DNA of 22,569 nt, taken from assembly GCF_001186125.1 (NCBI RefSeq), contig NW_014039620.1, positions 1 to 22,569 on the forward strand. The letters are read 5' to 3'. The translations under genes were made by a program, and so were the position numbers. The notes below the pieces were generated by a model that saw nothing but the letters and a program-made list of their open reading frames with translations, was not told the DNA's origin and did not search any database. Source of the DNA: Sphaeroforma arctica JP610. Lineage: Eukaryota; Opisthokonta; Ichthyosporea; Ichthyophonida. This document shows positions 1-11,220 of the stretch, piece by piece (within the stretch, counting starts at the first letter, position 1; each line of letters starts with the position of its first letter).

Positions 1-1990
1 AAACTGAATCAACTGCCTGCACACGCTACTTGAGAGGGTCCTTACCCGAGTGATATACCACGGCACGCTCTCGCCTCTATTCCATAGAACGAATGCATCC
101 TACAAGGCTCAATCATCGGTCCCCAGCCCTTTATCATCTACATGGATTCCTTAGCTGTCACGCTAGCACAATTCCTGCCCAAGTTCCTCCGCTCTTATTT
201 ATTTGTTGACGGCACACGGATTCAAGCCCCCCAACCGGTTCCGCTCCAGCCCTTCTAAGACGACATTGATGCGTGGGGACGCAAATCTGGCCTTGAACAG
301 GGTGTCATCAAACCCCGAGTACGATCTACCGACTTACGACACGCGGCACCAATTCCCCATATAAATGGTGAGCTTATCACGCCGACGCTCGCAGACGTAC
401 CTTGGAACATACGTTACCTCCCCCTGAAGATGGCCCACACATGCCAAGCCTAAACTATCCAAATATCTGGGGTTCCCACTCTCTCACGGAATACCAGGGA
501 TCAACCTCGCCAGACATATCCCTGGTTGCAGCATTGTCCCTGGGTATCGCCTCTTTCCGCGCTTATTGCTTCCATGGCTTCAGCTGGCGACACACCCGCA
601 ACTGACTGATGCTGTTCAAAACATTCATCCTATCCACGGCTATATATGCCCTGAGCATTATTGCCTAGGCTCCGCCTATATGAAAGGATGCGCGGGACCC
701 CCTGTTCGAGCGCTATAAGCTATAACTCAGCACTCATCCAAGCAGCAGCCATCATCACGGGCACTAAATATCCTAGGTTTCTCAAACGTCAAACAAACTT
801 ACTCCACTTTTGTGGCCTGTTCCCCGCGCTTGGAATACAACTCGACTCAATGGCCAGCACAAATCCACTCACCCCTCTGACGCAGCCCGCCTAGGTCCAC
901 GACAAACCATCGCTGCGCTTCCCGTACAGTATTTATGCTCACCTGAAAACTGTACACAAAACCACGGGCGGGCGTACACCCGACCATGTACCCCTCCGCC
1001 AACGCTGTGACGACATCAGGAAGAACTCAACAAAACGCTGGTCCAACAAGGAGATCGCGGCAATGGCCCGGCGCCAATATTACTACCAACTGGTTATGGG
1101 TAAACCGCCAACCTCAAACCGAGACAAAGCCAGAAACGACAGCTTCAACCGCTGCCTCGAGCCTACACCAATCCGGCTCTGTGCTATGATTATAACGAAT
1201 ATGTTCATGTTCACATTGCTCGACTACCGCACCGACGGCTGTTGCTGCCCTGCCTACCCCCGGGCCACAAATTTACCACCAGGCACTTTACCTGCATCCA
1301 ACAGTTGATTCGACGCACCCTGGTAGGCCCAAAACTGCCGCCCATTAGCCCTGACCTCCTCCAGCAATTACAGGAGCGTCACGACTTCCACGGTATCTGA
1401 ACCCTCCACGAGCACCTTAGATCCTTTCTAGAGCATGTAGAACAACCACCGTACCCTCGCCCGTTTCTGACACATCAACAGATGTTCCCCATACCTCGGC
1501 TGATCACACCGTTGAAGTACTACTTTCAAATTTCGGTCCACCCCAAGTCATCGCACTTATTGGTTCCGCCTATGACACTTACGATCCAAGCCAGCCAGCA
1601 CTTATCGAGTGTATCCGTGGTCTGGTGCGGCATTGGCTCGCCCCCGACCTCGGTCCTCGACCGAATTATGACGGATAACCTGGTCCTACTCGATATTTTG
1701 TACTCTGCACTATCCCATTCCACGGCACTACATCGTGCAGACCCGATCCGTAGCACAGAGGTGGGTACGCTATTTAGTAGGTCAGCAAGCGATTACATGG
1801 CACACTCGATGGTGTCAGTTTGTTGTCAGCACCGGCCTGAATTGACCCAGCGCATATCCTCCATCGTCGATTCACTTGGCCCAAGCTTCAAACGTAATTC
1901 ACTGACTACTTCTTCCCATCGATCTTTCCCCAACCACTGCAACGACTATGAGAGCCATACCATATCTGCATATATTGTATCTTATCTCTT
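1..1990 (+). pseudogene. Decayed GC-rich coding relic, family unknown
   Basis: Long stretches of this block read as sensible protein on the + strand, rich in codons ending in C, and the block is visibly more GC-rich than the AT-rich DNA after it. It is not one open gene: the readable stretches are broken in many places, perhaps ten or more, so I treat it as a fossil. Readable patches lie near 142-450, 450-700, 1150-1400 and 1480-1980. I see no reverse transcriptase, integrase, protease or transposase motif that names it. It directly precedes the Ty3/gypsy element and could be part of an older mobile element or a dead host gene. The left end runs off the window. The coding character is a moderately safe reading; the origin is unknown. 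Confidence 0.4.
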
Positions 1991-3284
1991 TTGAAATAAA
2001 TAATATTATCGCTATCGGGGAGTTAGACGTTGGGCTAACAGCCGCAGAACGTGGCAAAGACATCGGGAGAGTACGTAGAAAGTGCGATGGAGCAAGATGT
2101 CGATGGCGGGAGTCGACAGAGGAGCAAAGCAGCTCGACAAGAGCAGACGGGAGCAATGTTACACATGCAGAGTACATACTCTAATATTAAGTCTGACAGG
2201 GAGTCAAGGGACACAATGTTAAAGGCCTAAGGACAGACGAACATCGGATGGTTTTGATGATGGCATCGATTATTCTAAAGGGATTCCTAGAGTATCTTAA
2301 TCGGTGGTGAGTAACTATAACGGTGTCGCGGGTCCTTATACTTCGGTATGTAAGTCGGCTAATACGAACGTTTTGGATTCACAACGGATATTCGGTTCTT
2401 TAGACATTTGAATTCTACAACAATGACCAATCCTCGACAGAGCCGTCGCCAGCAGCACTTTGCACCTGAACGTAGCGTACACGATGATATCGATCAACGT
2501 GGTACGAAGTATCACCGCTCCAGTAAAGGACCTAACCAACCCCAGACAGCAGAGAACAGGACGCACACTTTCGTGCGAACCAAGCAGTCGTACACCGGGC
2601 ATTTATAGCCCGCGGACAAGAACAACAACCTATCGTTACACCCATTCAGCAACAGGAAAAAGTCCGTGAACCAGAGAGGGTAGTAACCTCTAACCTGCGT
2701 GCGGACCAAGGGCAGACCGACACTCGTGAATATGTAGCGAGTGCCGGTTGTCTCCCAGTTCGTCTTCAGAGCATTCCAGCGTATCATCTTGACTCGTGAT
2801 AGCTACACAATCCTACCACCAATGAAGCGCAGACACGTCACTATATACGAGGGGAGGGGTGTGACCAGAGTTCACCACAACATTTGTAGAGTGCAATGTG
2901 GGGGACTAAAAATAAAGTACAAATGTATCTATAAAATGGTGCGTTCGAATGATTTTATTTATGTTCTCGCCCTCAGTTATATACTGATGGTGTTTGTACT
3001 AGTTTTCAACCACTTGGGTTGGCAAGGGTAAAACCCCATATGATCAGTATGAGAAATCTTATGCAGAACACTTTAGTACTCTGATATACTTCTAGAAATA
3101 AATATATCACATTCTCTGTTACGTACTCTCAGTCTCGGACCTCGGTTCTCGGCTAGCCGGTGACCAGTATCCTATAAATAGAATAATCTGAGAAGTTGTC
3201 TCAAATTACTCTTAACATCCTCTCGGGCTGACCCACCTATACATATATAAATTTGAGAACAAGTCCCAAATTACTTGCGGGCCG
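1991..3284 (+). other. Gene-less leader before the gypsy body
   Basis: AT-richer DNA between the left relic and the gag of the gypsy element. Positions 2408-2790 read partly as a Gln-, Thr- and Arg-rich protein on the + strand and may be old gag-like or leader sequence. A TATA-like stretch (TATAAATAGA) lies near 3173. A short direct repeat of about 21 bp with 4 differences sits at 3190-3210 and 3255-3275. A 5' LTR would be expected here, but I could not match any part of it by eye to the DNA after 8715, so no LTR is claimed. Confidence 0.35.
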
Positions 3285-4750
3285 ATGGCGGAAAACGATA
3301 ATAACGTATTTAGCGTCTACTTCTGTAGTCTCTCAACAGCTGGCTGAACTAACAGCCAAACAGCAATCCCTGTTCGACAAAAATGAATAATGTTTAAAAC
3401 AGTATCACACCCGAGCAGTCTAACGGGTCCGAAGAAAAGAACGTATCGTCTCAGCGTCGTCGTTCGACCGACAAGGTCAACAACCCAGAATTTCGTATCC
3501 GAGGTCACGGATAACATCATGACCTGGGGTATGAGTCATCAGAGTGGGATGACCCAGCAACACTGAGTGATACACCATCTATCGAGGAATTCGCACACGA
3601 GCAACTACTTGCAAAGAAGAACCCGCACGGGGCAGAAGTTTTAAAGAACGTCCACGACCGGTTGGGTATCAACTTTTGTAAGCAACAGCAGAAGAAGATT
3701 TACGAGCAGGACGCCTCATGTGCGACCGTGTATACACCAGAAAAGGAGTCGCCAGAACTACCAACACCTTCACCGACACCGGCAAGCATTGAAGCAAGCC
3801 GCCAAGTGCTTCACGCACGCATACTTAAGTTATCGGATGAACTGTGCCAGACGATAGTAGACGACAACACAGCTCGTGTCGACGCCCTTTGAGGAGTGTT
3901 GGAGACACTACGTGTAACGTTAGAATCCAAACCAGCTGACAAACACGAGGTCTCAGCACCACTCAATTGCCCTGACTGGCCTTCTAATCGCTACCATTTG
4001 AATGATGTCGTGGAGCGGGACACAAAGGGAGCCCTCCTCGAAGCGTTGAAGAACGCACATATCGCAGGCCTTGATGAGATATGGAATCTAACATGGTTCG
4101 ACAAGGTTATGGTTCATTTCAATGCCGAAAAATTCACGCTCGATTGCATTAGGGATAGCACGGAGCAGTTCAAGCGTGGACATTTGAGCTACAGATCACA
4201 CAAATATTCTCACATGAGACACAAGCGATCATAGATCCGGCCTTCCGCAAGCTAGCTAAAGGTCACAGTAAGCTAGCGCACCTGCCAGTCATGGAACAGA
4301 TGACCACCGAAGAGCGCGTGAACGTTGTCAAACAGACGCTGACTTTGTATCCAACAAAGTCATCTAAATCACTGTGTAGTACAGTTGTTAAAGGAGATGC
4401 TCAACGCTCGCACTTACGAGCGCACACTCCAACTACACCCCAAGTGACATTTGATGCCGGCCCATGAATTACTACAGCTGTTGAGCCCGGACATACAGGA
4501 GGCACAACAACGGCCATCAGCACGTTCCCTCGGTCACCAACAACATCACACAGAGAATACACCACGGGACTATACCAATAGTCGTCCAAACTCCCAGACA
4601 GCGCAACGGCAGAATCAGAACTGGGCGCAGCATCCTCAGGTCGCGGCGCCTACAACGTGTGTAGGTTGTCAGACACAAGTACCACCCGGCCCACGTCACA
4701 TTGTTCGATGCCACCATCATAGAACAATGCAACAAGGGGGCCACTGACCA
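3285..4750 (+). pseudogene. gag region of the gypsy element
   Basis: An ATG at 3285 opens with MAENDNN, a plausible gag start just after the leader. Coding-like stretches follow at about 3560-3890 and 3896-4230. They are charged and helix-prone, with a Pro/Thr-rich patch near 3750-3785. A Gln-, Asn- and His-rich region at 4450-4750 is typical of the nucleocapsid end of gag. No canonical zinc knuckle is certain. Assignment rests mostly on position upstream of protease and on composition. It is broken. Confidence 0.55.
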
Positions 4751-5030
4751 CCGTACACGCCAGAACGAACAAGGTCGTCCTTTCCGCACGACAACAACAG
4801 TCCCGCCGGTACAAGGACAAGGCGGCAACCTGAGCAGACAGCCACCAGCGAACATACCTGCTACACAAACCACAGGTAAGCACGACCAAGAAGAAGGAAT
4901 CGATCCACCTCCCGTGGCTACCGAGATGCACATAGACGCCATAATCACCCCTGACTTTCATAACGAGGAACACCCAGCACGAGTTACGACACCGCAGGGC
5001 CGGGACTCAGTGACAGGTGATAATTGAGAA

Positions 5031-5318
5031 GTGAGGGTGTCTGATGCGGATGTAGCATTATCGTTTGTACACACTATTAATAAAGTGATGGCGATTAACG
5101 ACCCACTACTATCATCCAATAACCGCGTTTACATCCAACTGCAACTGATCGGACGCACGTTCAGGGCGTTAATAGACACGGGTTCAAATAGAAGCTGCAT
5201 CTGTAGGACATCCGCGAACTTACTTGGCCGTCCAATTACTCCAGCACCACCTTGGTCGTTCATATATTTAGCTGACAAGGCGGTACGCACTCCGCGACTG
5301 GGGACGACGGAAGTATAA
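5031..5318 (+). pseudogene. Retropepsin (aspartic protease) region of the gypsy element
   Basis: The readable stretch carries the retroviral-type protease pattern FRALIDTGSNRSCI, in which DTG is the catalytic motif, preceded by a beta-strand-like YIQLQLIGR. In an intact element it would cut the Gag-Pol polyprotein. It lies between the gag-like region and reverse transcriptase, as expected for Ty3/gypsy. It is a part of a broken element. Confidence 0.75.
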
Positions 5319-5562
5319 CCGATACGGTATGGTACGAAGAGTATCAAAGAGTCGTTCTGTGCTTACGGGCATGGTCATTATCTTAGGACAGGATATGATG
5401 ACGGGTCTAGGGTTGTACATAGGCGGTATTCAATCACCTTTCGCTCCAGCGACCCCACGGAGCTTGATAAATTGCTGTAACCAATACCACGTCGGCAGTC
5501 ACCGAACACAACGAAGCAGGTGGACGCTCGACAACGGTTGACTACTGAGTTAGAAGTTAGAG

Positions 5563-6188
5563 GTGAACGTAGCGATTCCAGACAACGCACGATGTTGCCT
5601 CGAGGGGAGTGAGGTCATGATACCAGTTACGCGAGAACAAGCCATGAGTATGCGTAGATCCAATTTCGTATCAGGAGCAAGTACAGAAGTGATTGTAGGA
5701 CTTAGTGTACAAAGCGAACTACACCAACAACAGTTAATCTACCACTGCTTGCCGTACTTACATTTGATAGTGAAGGCAACGTTAAGAAGGTGTGGGTGTG
5801 TATAGACATGCGTGCGGTAAATGCACTCATTCCCGGTGACCAATACTTGATTCCGAAAATTAACGAACTTTTCCTGACTGAAGAGCAAGAGGTACTACAC
5901 AACTCTGGACATCTCGGCGGCCTACCACAGACTCCCAATCATCCGGATCCACGGTATCTGTTGAGCTTCTCCTTCACACATGAACGTTACCAGTATTATT
6001 TTACGTCGGCACCATTTGACCTACATGTACTGACACAGCAGTTCCAGCGTACATTAAGTACGATCCTGAACGGACTACCAGTACATCACTACATCAATGA
6101 TTTAGTGATTGCCAGTGATGATTACGATGAACACATCCGTACAGTAATGAAAGTCATGAGCGTCTTACGTACCATAGTTTTAAACTGA
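5563..6188 (+). pseudogene. Reverse transcriptase region of the gypsy element
   Basis: Fingers and palm segments of a Ty3/gypsy reverse transcriptase are recognisable. WVCIDMRAVNALI near 5790 matches the conserved strand with the first catalytic aspartate. FTSAPFDLHVLTQQFQRTL near 6000-6055 matches the following conserved helix. The YINDLVIAS catalytic-box region lies near 6090-6115. In the living family this enzyme copies the element RNA into DNA inside the particle. Broken copy. Confidence 0.85.
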
Positions 6189-6477
6189 ACCCAGCCAAGT
6201 ACCACTTCGCAATTGCGGAGGTAATGATACTGGCAAGAGGGTATCAGCGCAAGGCATCGATGTGGATCGTGAGAAACAGGCAAAGCTGCTAGATTGGTCA
6301 AGCCCACAACTTTACAAGGACATAGCGTCAGCGTTAGACATAGCAAACAATCTCCACGAGCACCTCCCCAACTTTGCCCATATCGTAGCACCGCTACGGG
6401 AGTTCTATAAACTCAAACCGATTGAGTTAATTGGTGAACGATGGTGGGAACAATAACATGCCAACGCGTGGCAGGCA

Positions 6478-6885
6478 ATGAAGGAGGAGGTGGTAAATGC
6501 AGTGGCATTACATTTGCCGATAAAAGGAGTAGCACTGAATTTAAAGACCGACGCTAGTGATTACGGTATAGGCGGAGGATTGTTCCAATGGGTCGACAGC
6601 AAGGAACACTATTTGATGTTCTTCAGCAAGACATTAAACCATGCACAGCATAACTACACTATACCAATGAAGGAACTGTTTGCACTCGTGTATGGACTGA
6701 AGCACTTCCGAGACCATCTGGACGGGCAACGGTTTACGGTCTTTACAGATCATAAAGCGCTATTGTACATGAATACACAAGCTCAACCCGATGCTACAGC
6801 GATGACACCACATCATCGCGCCGTTCAACTTCACGATTTCTCACATCCCGGGGGAGAAGAATATCCTACCAGATATGTTGAGTAG
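6478..6885 (+). pseudogene. RNase H region of the gypsy element
   Basis: A clear Ty3/gypsy RNase H. LKTDASDYGIGGGLFQ holds the first catalytic aspartate, HNYTIPMKELFALVYGLKHF the catalytic glutamate helix, and FTVFTDHKALLYM the next aspartate. The domain directly follows the reverse transcriptase thumb and connection, which is the gypsy order. The family uses it to remove the RNA strand after copying. Part of a broken element. Confidence 0.88.
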
Positions 6886-7099
6886 GGTGCATGAGGATAC
6901 GGCATAGAGTGATGAACCCGAGATACTGTACACACATTGTTGGAAGCTGTTTCCTAGATACTTTGAACAAGCACAACAGATCTTGGTCCGAACAATGTAG
7001 ACGTGTTTGCGGACCCACAGAACACACAACTGCCTCGATTCTGGACCACGAATGACAAGGAAGGGGCGTTTAAGCACGACTGGTCGTTAGTGGATGAAT

Positions 7100-8175
7100 G
7101 GATGAACCCACCTTAGAAATTGATACACAAGATGCTTAGGAAAATCAAGACAGAGGGGGCATCCGCCACAGTATGTCCACCTTGGGTACCACGGGCGCCA
7201 TAAATTGACTTAGTCAAGCAGCTACTTCAAGCTGAACCGGTAGTGGTGTTTAGAACACCACATATATTCCTGAAATTTGGAAGTAAGCTTGCGGCAAGAC
7301 ACCTTGGGGTCGTACAATGATAGCGAGACTAAGCCTATTTAATAATTTCAAGCTGGACCCCCTCTTCTCACAGCGACTGGGCTACACAAAGCCACGCCAT
7401 ATAACGTATGCAAAATGCTTAGACACTGCACGAGAGATATTGGTCGCCATGGCTGAAGCCGAAGGTCAACCGGCATTCGCACAAGCAACGCCGGAGGAAC
7501 AGCTTCGACGCACATCACTCACACGAGCGCAGCACGAGCAAGGCCTACTGTTCAACAGCTACGCAACGATGGACATGTGTGGCCGGGCGCACTAGAACTG
7601 GCGGCGACAGATAAGTGACAACGCAGTACATGTTTAGGTCAGGGTACATTACGTGAGGACTTCCACCCGATGATTAGCATCGATGCACGCTACATCCCTA
7701 TGCCGATCGAATCACGGAGGAAGTACATTCTTCATGTGCTAGACATTGCCACTGGCTATTCAATCCTGCGAGCAACACCGAACAAGACAAAGGAAACCAC
7801 GGTACAGACAATGTTAGAGATTTTTGGTGAACACGGTTTTTCACAAAGGCTACAAACGGACATGGTAGCAGAGTTTACAACAAGGTAGTGGAAATCCTGG
7901 TGCAGGAAGTGGGCATACTACACAAGGTATCACCCCCATATCGCCCAAAGTTCTTAGGGGCAGTTGAGCGTCATCATAAGGTTATTACACGATCAATACG
8001 CAAAGGCTGTGAGGCGGTGGCACTTCAATGGGATGAACGCCTTCCGTTCACGATGCTCACCAGAACCTCCGATTTTCTCGGAGACATAAGAGTGCACCCT
8101 TTAGCTTGTACTTCGGACGCGGGCATGTGCTGTTTGCCGACTTTACCGATGTGGCACCTGAATCACAACCAGTGA
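7100..8175 (+). pseudogene. Integrase region of the gypsy element
   Basis: The stretch at 7317-7595 reads as the link between RNase H and integrase. From 7670 the retroviral-type integrase core is recognisable. ISIDARYIPMP carries the first catalytic aspartate, VLDIATGYSILRATPNKTKE the following beta-hairpin, LQTDMVAEF the second aspartate region, and VSPPYRPKFLGAVERHHK the glutamate helix. The core inserts the cDNA into the host genome in living relatives. The N-terminal zinc-binding part is not certain. Broken copy. Confidence 0.82.
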
Positions 8176-8328
8176 CTTAACGACACATGGGCGCAACGAT
8201 TAGACCAGTTGCAGGATACCATCTTACCAACGCTTCACCATATTACCTAGAGGTATACGGGCTAATTATCGAAGACCTTCGACCGTCTTCATGCCCACGA
8301 CTTTGTACAGTTCGATAAATGCGACGTA

Positions 8329-8715
8329 GTGATGGGGCGCTCGGAAGGTAGAACGCCGAAAGCAATATGTCCTCTCTTTGGCCCGTATGTTTTCAAGAAT
8401 AGAATCGGGCAACGCTATGAGATAGCAAGCAAAGACGGGTCAGTGCCATCAGAATTTAAGGACAAACCAGTCCGTATTGAACTCCGGTTAGTCCATCGTA
8501 GTACAGACCCACCACTTGACGATACCTTGTGGGCAGAAGGTGGAGTTGAGTTCTGCCACGTTATCAAGCATCGCGCAAACGATGAGACAGGCAGCCTTGA
8601 ATACTTGGTGCGATGGCGCGAAGGCGACCCCACGTGGGAGACAGCCGAGGCCTTTACCGACCCCAACGACATTGTCGCCTACCACAATGACTCGTACGCG
8701 CAAACGACGCCGTGA
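8329..8715 (+). pseudogene. Integrase tail with chromodomain
   Basis: The last readable stretch of pol starts with an SH3-like, GPY/F-type tail (GPYVFKNRIGQRYEI) and ends in a chromodomain: LEYLVRWREGDPTWETAEAF near 8595-8655, with the aromatic residues (Y, W, W) that form the methyl-lysine cage in the family. This identifies the element as a chromovirus. It is the last coding part of the + strand element; the stop is followed at once by AT-rich DNA. Confidence 0.88.
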
Positions 8716-9389
8716 CCAGATTTAAATTTTTACCTTTGCATAGATACATATATGTTTTGAACGACGGTGCGCTCGAGACGTATACTTCGGGCCCTCTAAC
8801 TCTCTGAGGTTAAATGCCAGCACACTGCTCTAGCTCTCTGAGAATAAATGCCAGCATGTCGGTCAGGGTCTGAGTATTATTTTCCTTTTCTCTAAAAGTT
8901 GGCACACTAGTAGGTGGTGCTTTAGCTGGGCGAGGTTGTGGTCGGAATACGCCCAGACAGGGTTATTAGTGTTATTTTAATTTAGGTTACTTTAGTTTAT
9001 AATATCAGAATCTGTAATCTTAGGATGTGGTTTTAGATAGGCACATGACTCAAAAGTAGTTAGTTAGGGATTAATGTATAAAAGAACAACGTCTCCCTTT
9101 GAACAGAAGGATAACGTTGAGATACTGTTATTCGACGTTTACTACAGATGTACTTTCGAAAAGTATTGTGCTCCTTGCAGGTTGTGTAATACTTCCTTTA
9201 GTTTTGCTTTCACAAATTTGTCTTGTTCGGATTGATATCTATTTTTGTTTTTGCAAGTCTAGGCATGTTTGCACTCTCTTAAGTAGACTTAGTTGGTTGT
9301 GTTTGCTTTGTAGATAACAACGGCAAGTTCACTGTAGTTTGTTTTGTAGGTTTGTATATGTGACCGTCTTTGAGCTATGTATACACCTT
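8716..9389 (+). other. AT-rich gap after the gypsy body
   Basis: No gene is visible. This is where a 3' LTR should lie. It contains a 29-bp tandem-like repeat (8794-8822 and 8828-8856) and a TATA-like TATAAAAG near 9078. It shows no match by eye to the 5' leader. The stretch near 8750-8960 is also open for about 50 codons on the - strand, without any recognisable motif. Confidence 0.3.
8794..8856. repeat. Two 29-bp near-identical repeats
   Basis: Positions 8794-8822 and 8828-8856 share 26 of 29 bases and are separated by 5 bases. Each ends in AAATGCCAGCA. They lie just outside the gypsy coding body, so they may belong to its 3' LTR or untranslated region. Confidence 0.8.
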
Positions 9390-10080
9390 TTCATCCATTT
9401 GTAGAATTTACTTGTGTGATACACAGTTCACTTTTGCATGCCTTATTTGTCTGACAGTTGATTTCATATTGGAGCCGGGCAGGTTGTAATGAACGTCTGA
9501 AGGCATGTTTCCAAAAGGTCTGCAAGTGACTCTCTAAACCCTTCTTGTTCGTGCTCTGGGTCTTTCTCATGTGGTGTAAGCAGTGATTCCAATTTTGCAT
9601 ATGTTGGTACAAATGTATTTATTAATCCCGTTTTATATATACCTATGCATGGAAGTATATTCACACCTAAGAGTAACGGTGACTCCTTGTCTGATAGATC
9701 CAGTACTTCGAAACACTGTCTTTCACCCTTTATAGTGTTGATCCTGTTCGTTAGATTATGGTTCTGGCACCTGTTTTGCTATTTGTATGTAGCCAGGTTG
9801 TGCTTCGACTGATAGTTATAGTTCGGTTACGATAATTTGCTCATACACGAGCGCTGTGCTTCTGAATTTTCGAATGCCTTGTATGTAATACCATTGATTT
9901 GTATGTCGATGTGTAAGCTTAGGTCACGTGGTTTGGGAAGCAAGGATAAAGGTTGGTAATCATATCATTCGCATTTTTTAACAACGTTTCTTCATCTGTA
10001 CTTATGTTTAGCTTGTCAGCCAGGTCAATCATGTTTGCTTCCACTCACCAGTTGTTTCAGTACATATCGCTATCTGTTAG

Positions 10081-10650
10081 TTCTTTTACTTTTCCTGTGA
10101 CAATTGAGAGTCGTGCTAAGTGCACGTCATTCGTGGCGCGTTCTTCAGCCTTCTCAGCCTGCACTGTGACCTTCTTGGGACAATGGCTAAAGCGGTGGGG
10201 TGCCGGTGGCACTTTGCAGTAAGGGTAGGCTGTTGCTTCTCGCGGCCCATCTTCTCTTGGGTTTGCTGTCGTTCACCCATTGAATTGTATTGTCTTGCCG
10301 CCCCACTGCCTGTTTAAGGACGTTTGAAGCCAAGGCACAGGCAGACTGATTGCTCGGGGAACGTACACCATAACACATCCAACACGGCCTCACGCAGCTA
10401 TACACACAGTACTGCCCACCAGCCCACAAACGTCCTTAAACAGGCAGTGGGGCGGCAAGACAATACAATTCAATGGGTGAACGACAGCAAACCCAAGAGA
10501 AGATGGGCCGCGAGAAGCAACAGCCTACCCTTACTGCAAAGTACTTCTTTTACTTTTCCTGTGACAATTGAGAGTTGTGCTAAGTGCACGTCATTCGTGG
10601 CGCGTTCTTTAGCCTTCTCCGCCTGCACTGTGACCTTCTTGGGATAATGG
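10081..10650. repeat. 106-bp direct repeat pair bracketing an inverted repeat
   Basis: Positions 10081-10186 and 10545-10650 are the same 106 bp in the same orientation, 464 bp apart, with only 4 differences, three of them C/T. The interval between them holds a perfect inverted repeat. On the - strand both copies read as the same gag-like segment (KKVTVQAEKA in each). Confidence 0.95.
10211..10542. repeat. Perfect 116-bp inverted repeat with 100-nt spacer
   Basis: Positions 10211-10326 are the exact reverse complement of 10427-10542 (116 of 116 bases), separated by a 100-base spacer with no self-match (10327-10426). The right arm ends 2 bases before the second direct-repeat copy, and the left arm starts 24 bases after the first copy. 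Transcribed in either direction, it would fold into a long, fully paired stem. It may be a fold-back made by template switching, a recent inverted duplication, or an assembly artefact. Confidence 0.95.
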
Positions 10651-10921
10651 TCCTGTGTATGCGTTCTGTGTGTGCTTATACATTCAATGCTTTGTTCTCC
10701 ATGTCGATAAGGTGGCTCTTTAATAGTTTACAAGATGGTGTCTTAGTCTGTCAACGATGATTCTATTGAACTGCTCTGGGTCGATGTAGAACCGTGTGAA
10801 ATGTGTCTCCTAGACACCTATATCATTGAGTACCCCTTTGGTTTTCTCTGTTGCGTCTGCAGAGTCTGACATGTTTCTTACTTTGTTTGTGTCGGTCGTT
10901 CTATATTAAGCTCTTGCTGTT

Positions 10922-11124
10922 CCATTTGAATTTGTTAGATACCTTATGCAGATTCCCATCAATATTTAGGTTTCTTTCATACAGGAAGTAAAAGCTTTTA
11001 TATTGGGTTATTTTTATGGAGGGTTACTTTACATTATATTTTGTACCTACTGAGTGTATTTTACTATCTTTTATGTTTGTTGAGTCGATGGTCAACACTT
11101 TAGCGTCCCATTTGAATTTGTTAG
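10922..11124. repeat. 17-bp direct repeat, 186 bp apart
   Basis: CCATTTGAATTTGTTAG occurs at 10922-10938 and again at 11108-11124. On the - strand both lie just upstream of the gag-like start at 10872, so they could be part of that element's leader or LTR. Only the repeat itself is certain. Confidence 0.7.
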
Positions 11125-11147
11125 TTGCTTGTATCCAGAATGTGCGA

Positions 11148-11216
11148 TTTAGTGTTTAGGGTTTAGGAGTTTTAAATTTAAGAACACTAAAACCCTAAAA
11201 CCGTAAACCCTAAAAC
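11148..11216. repeat. Inverted pair of telomere-like motifs
   Basis: The left side (11148-11167) reads TTTAGTG-TTTAGGG-TTTAGG. The right side (11186-11216) reads in the complementary sense, CTAAAACCCTAAAACCG then TAAACCCTAAA. In between is an AT-rich core with the palindrome TTAAATTTAA. The unit resembles TTTAGGG, the telomere repeat known from plants and several protists. The G-rich strand faces inward from the left and the C-rich strand follows, the arrangement of a joined pair of chromosome ends, but with only about three degenerate units per side. Confidence 0.55.
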
Positions 11217-11220
11217 ATAT

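Larger units (their letters stand above)
3285..8715 (+). mobile_element. Ty3/gypsy LTR retrotransposon, chromovirus type, broken
   Basis: On the + strand the recognisable parts follow the Ty3/gypsy order: gag, aspartic protease, reverse transcriptase, RNase H, integrase core and a C-terminal chromodomain. The chromodomain at the very end of pol is the hallmark of chromoviruses, which use it to target chromatin. RNase H preceding integrase excludes the Ty1/copia order. The body of about 5.4 kb is near full length for the family. It is a fossil with many breaks, roughly fifteen. I could not find terminal LTRs, a primer-binding site or target-site duplications by eye, so the outer limits are the coding limits only. 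Age cannot be judged without LTR divergence, but the decay suggests it is not recent. Confidence 0.88.
9390..10872 (-). pseudogene. Decayed gag-protease of a second LTR-type element
   Basis: Read on the - strand, an ATG at 10872 opens MSDSADATEKTKGVLND, followed by gag-like sequence. Near 10230-10160 there is a Cys/His-rich, knuckle-like stretch ending in AHCPKK. Further on come a retropepsin N-terminal part (IDIQINGITYKAF, about 9890-9850) and C-terminal part (PLLLGVNILPCIGI, about 9670-9640), then a charged stretch to about 9464. This is the gag-protease order of an LTR retroelement. It is not a copy of the + strand element, whose gag and protease read differently. Reverse transcriptase and integrase, expected below 9390, are absent, where the + strand element's tail lies. 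It is a fossil with around ten breaks and contains an internal repeat rearrangement (10081-10650). Confidence 0.6.

Noticed and set aside
4401-4973. - strand open frames of up to 143 codons, Cys/Val-rich
   Set aside because: They lie antisense to the gag-like region of the + strand element, and their composition is the mirror of Gln/His/Thr-rich sequence.
10187-10647. Two apparent small genes on opposite strands sharing a protein segment
   Set aside because: The shared segment is only the inverted repeat read in both orientations; not independent genes.
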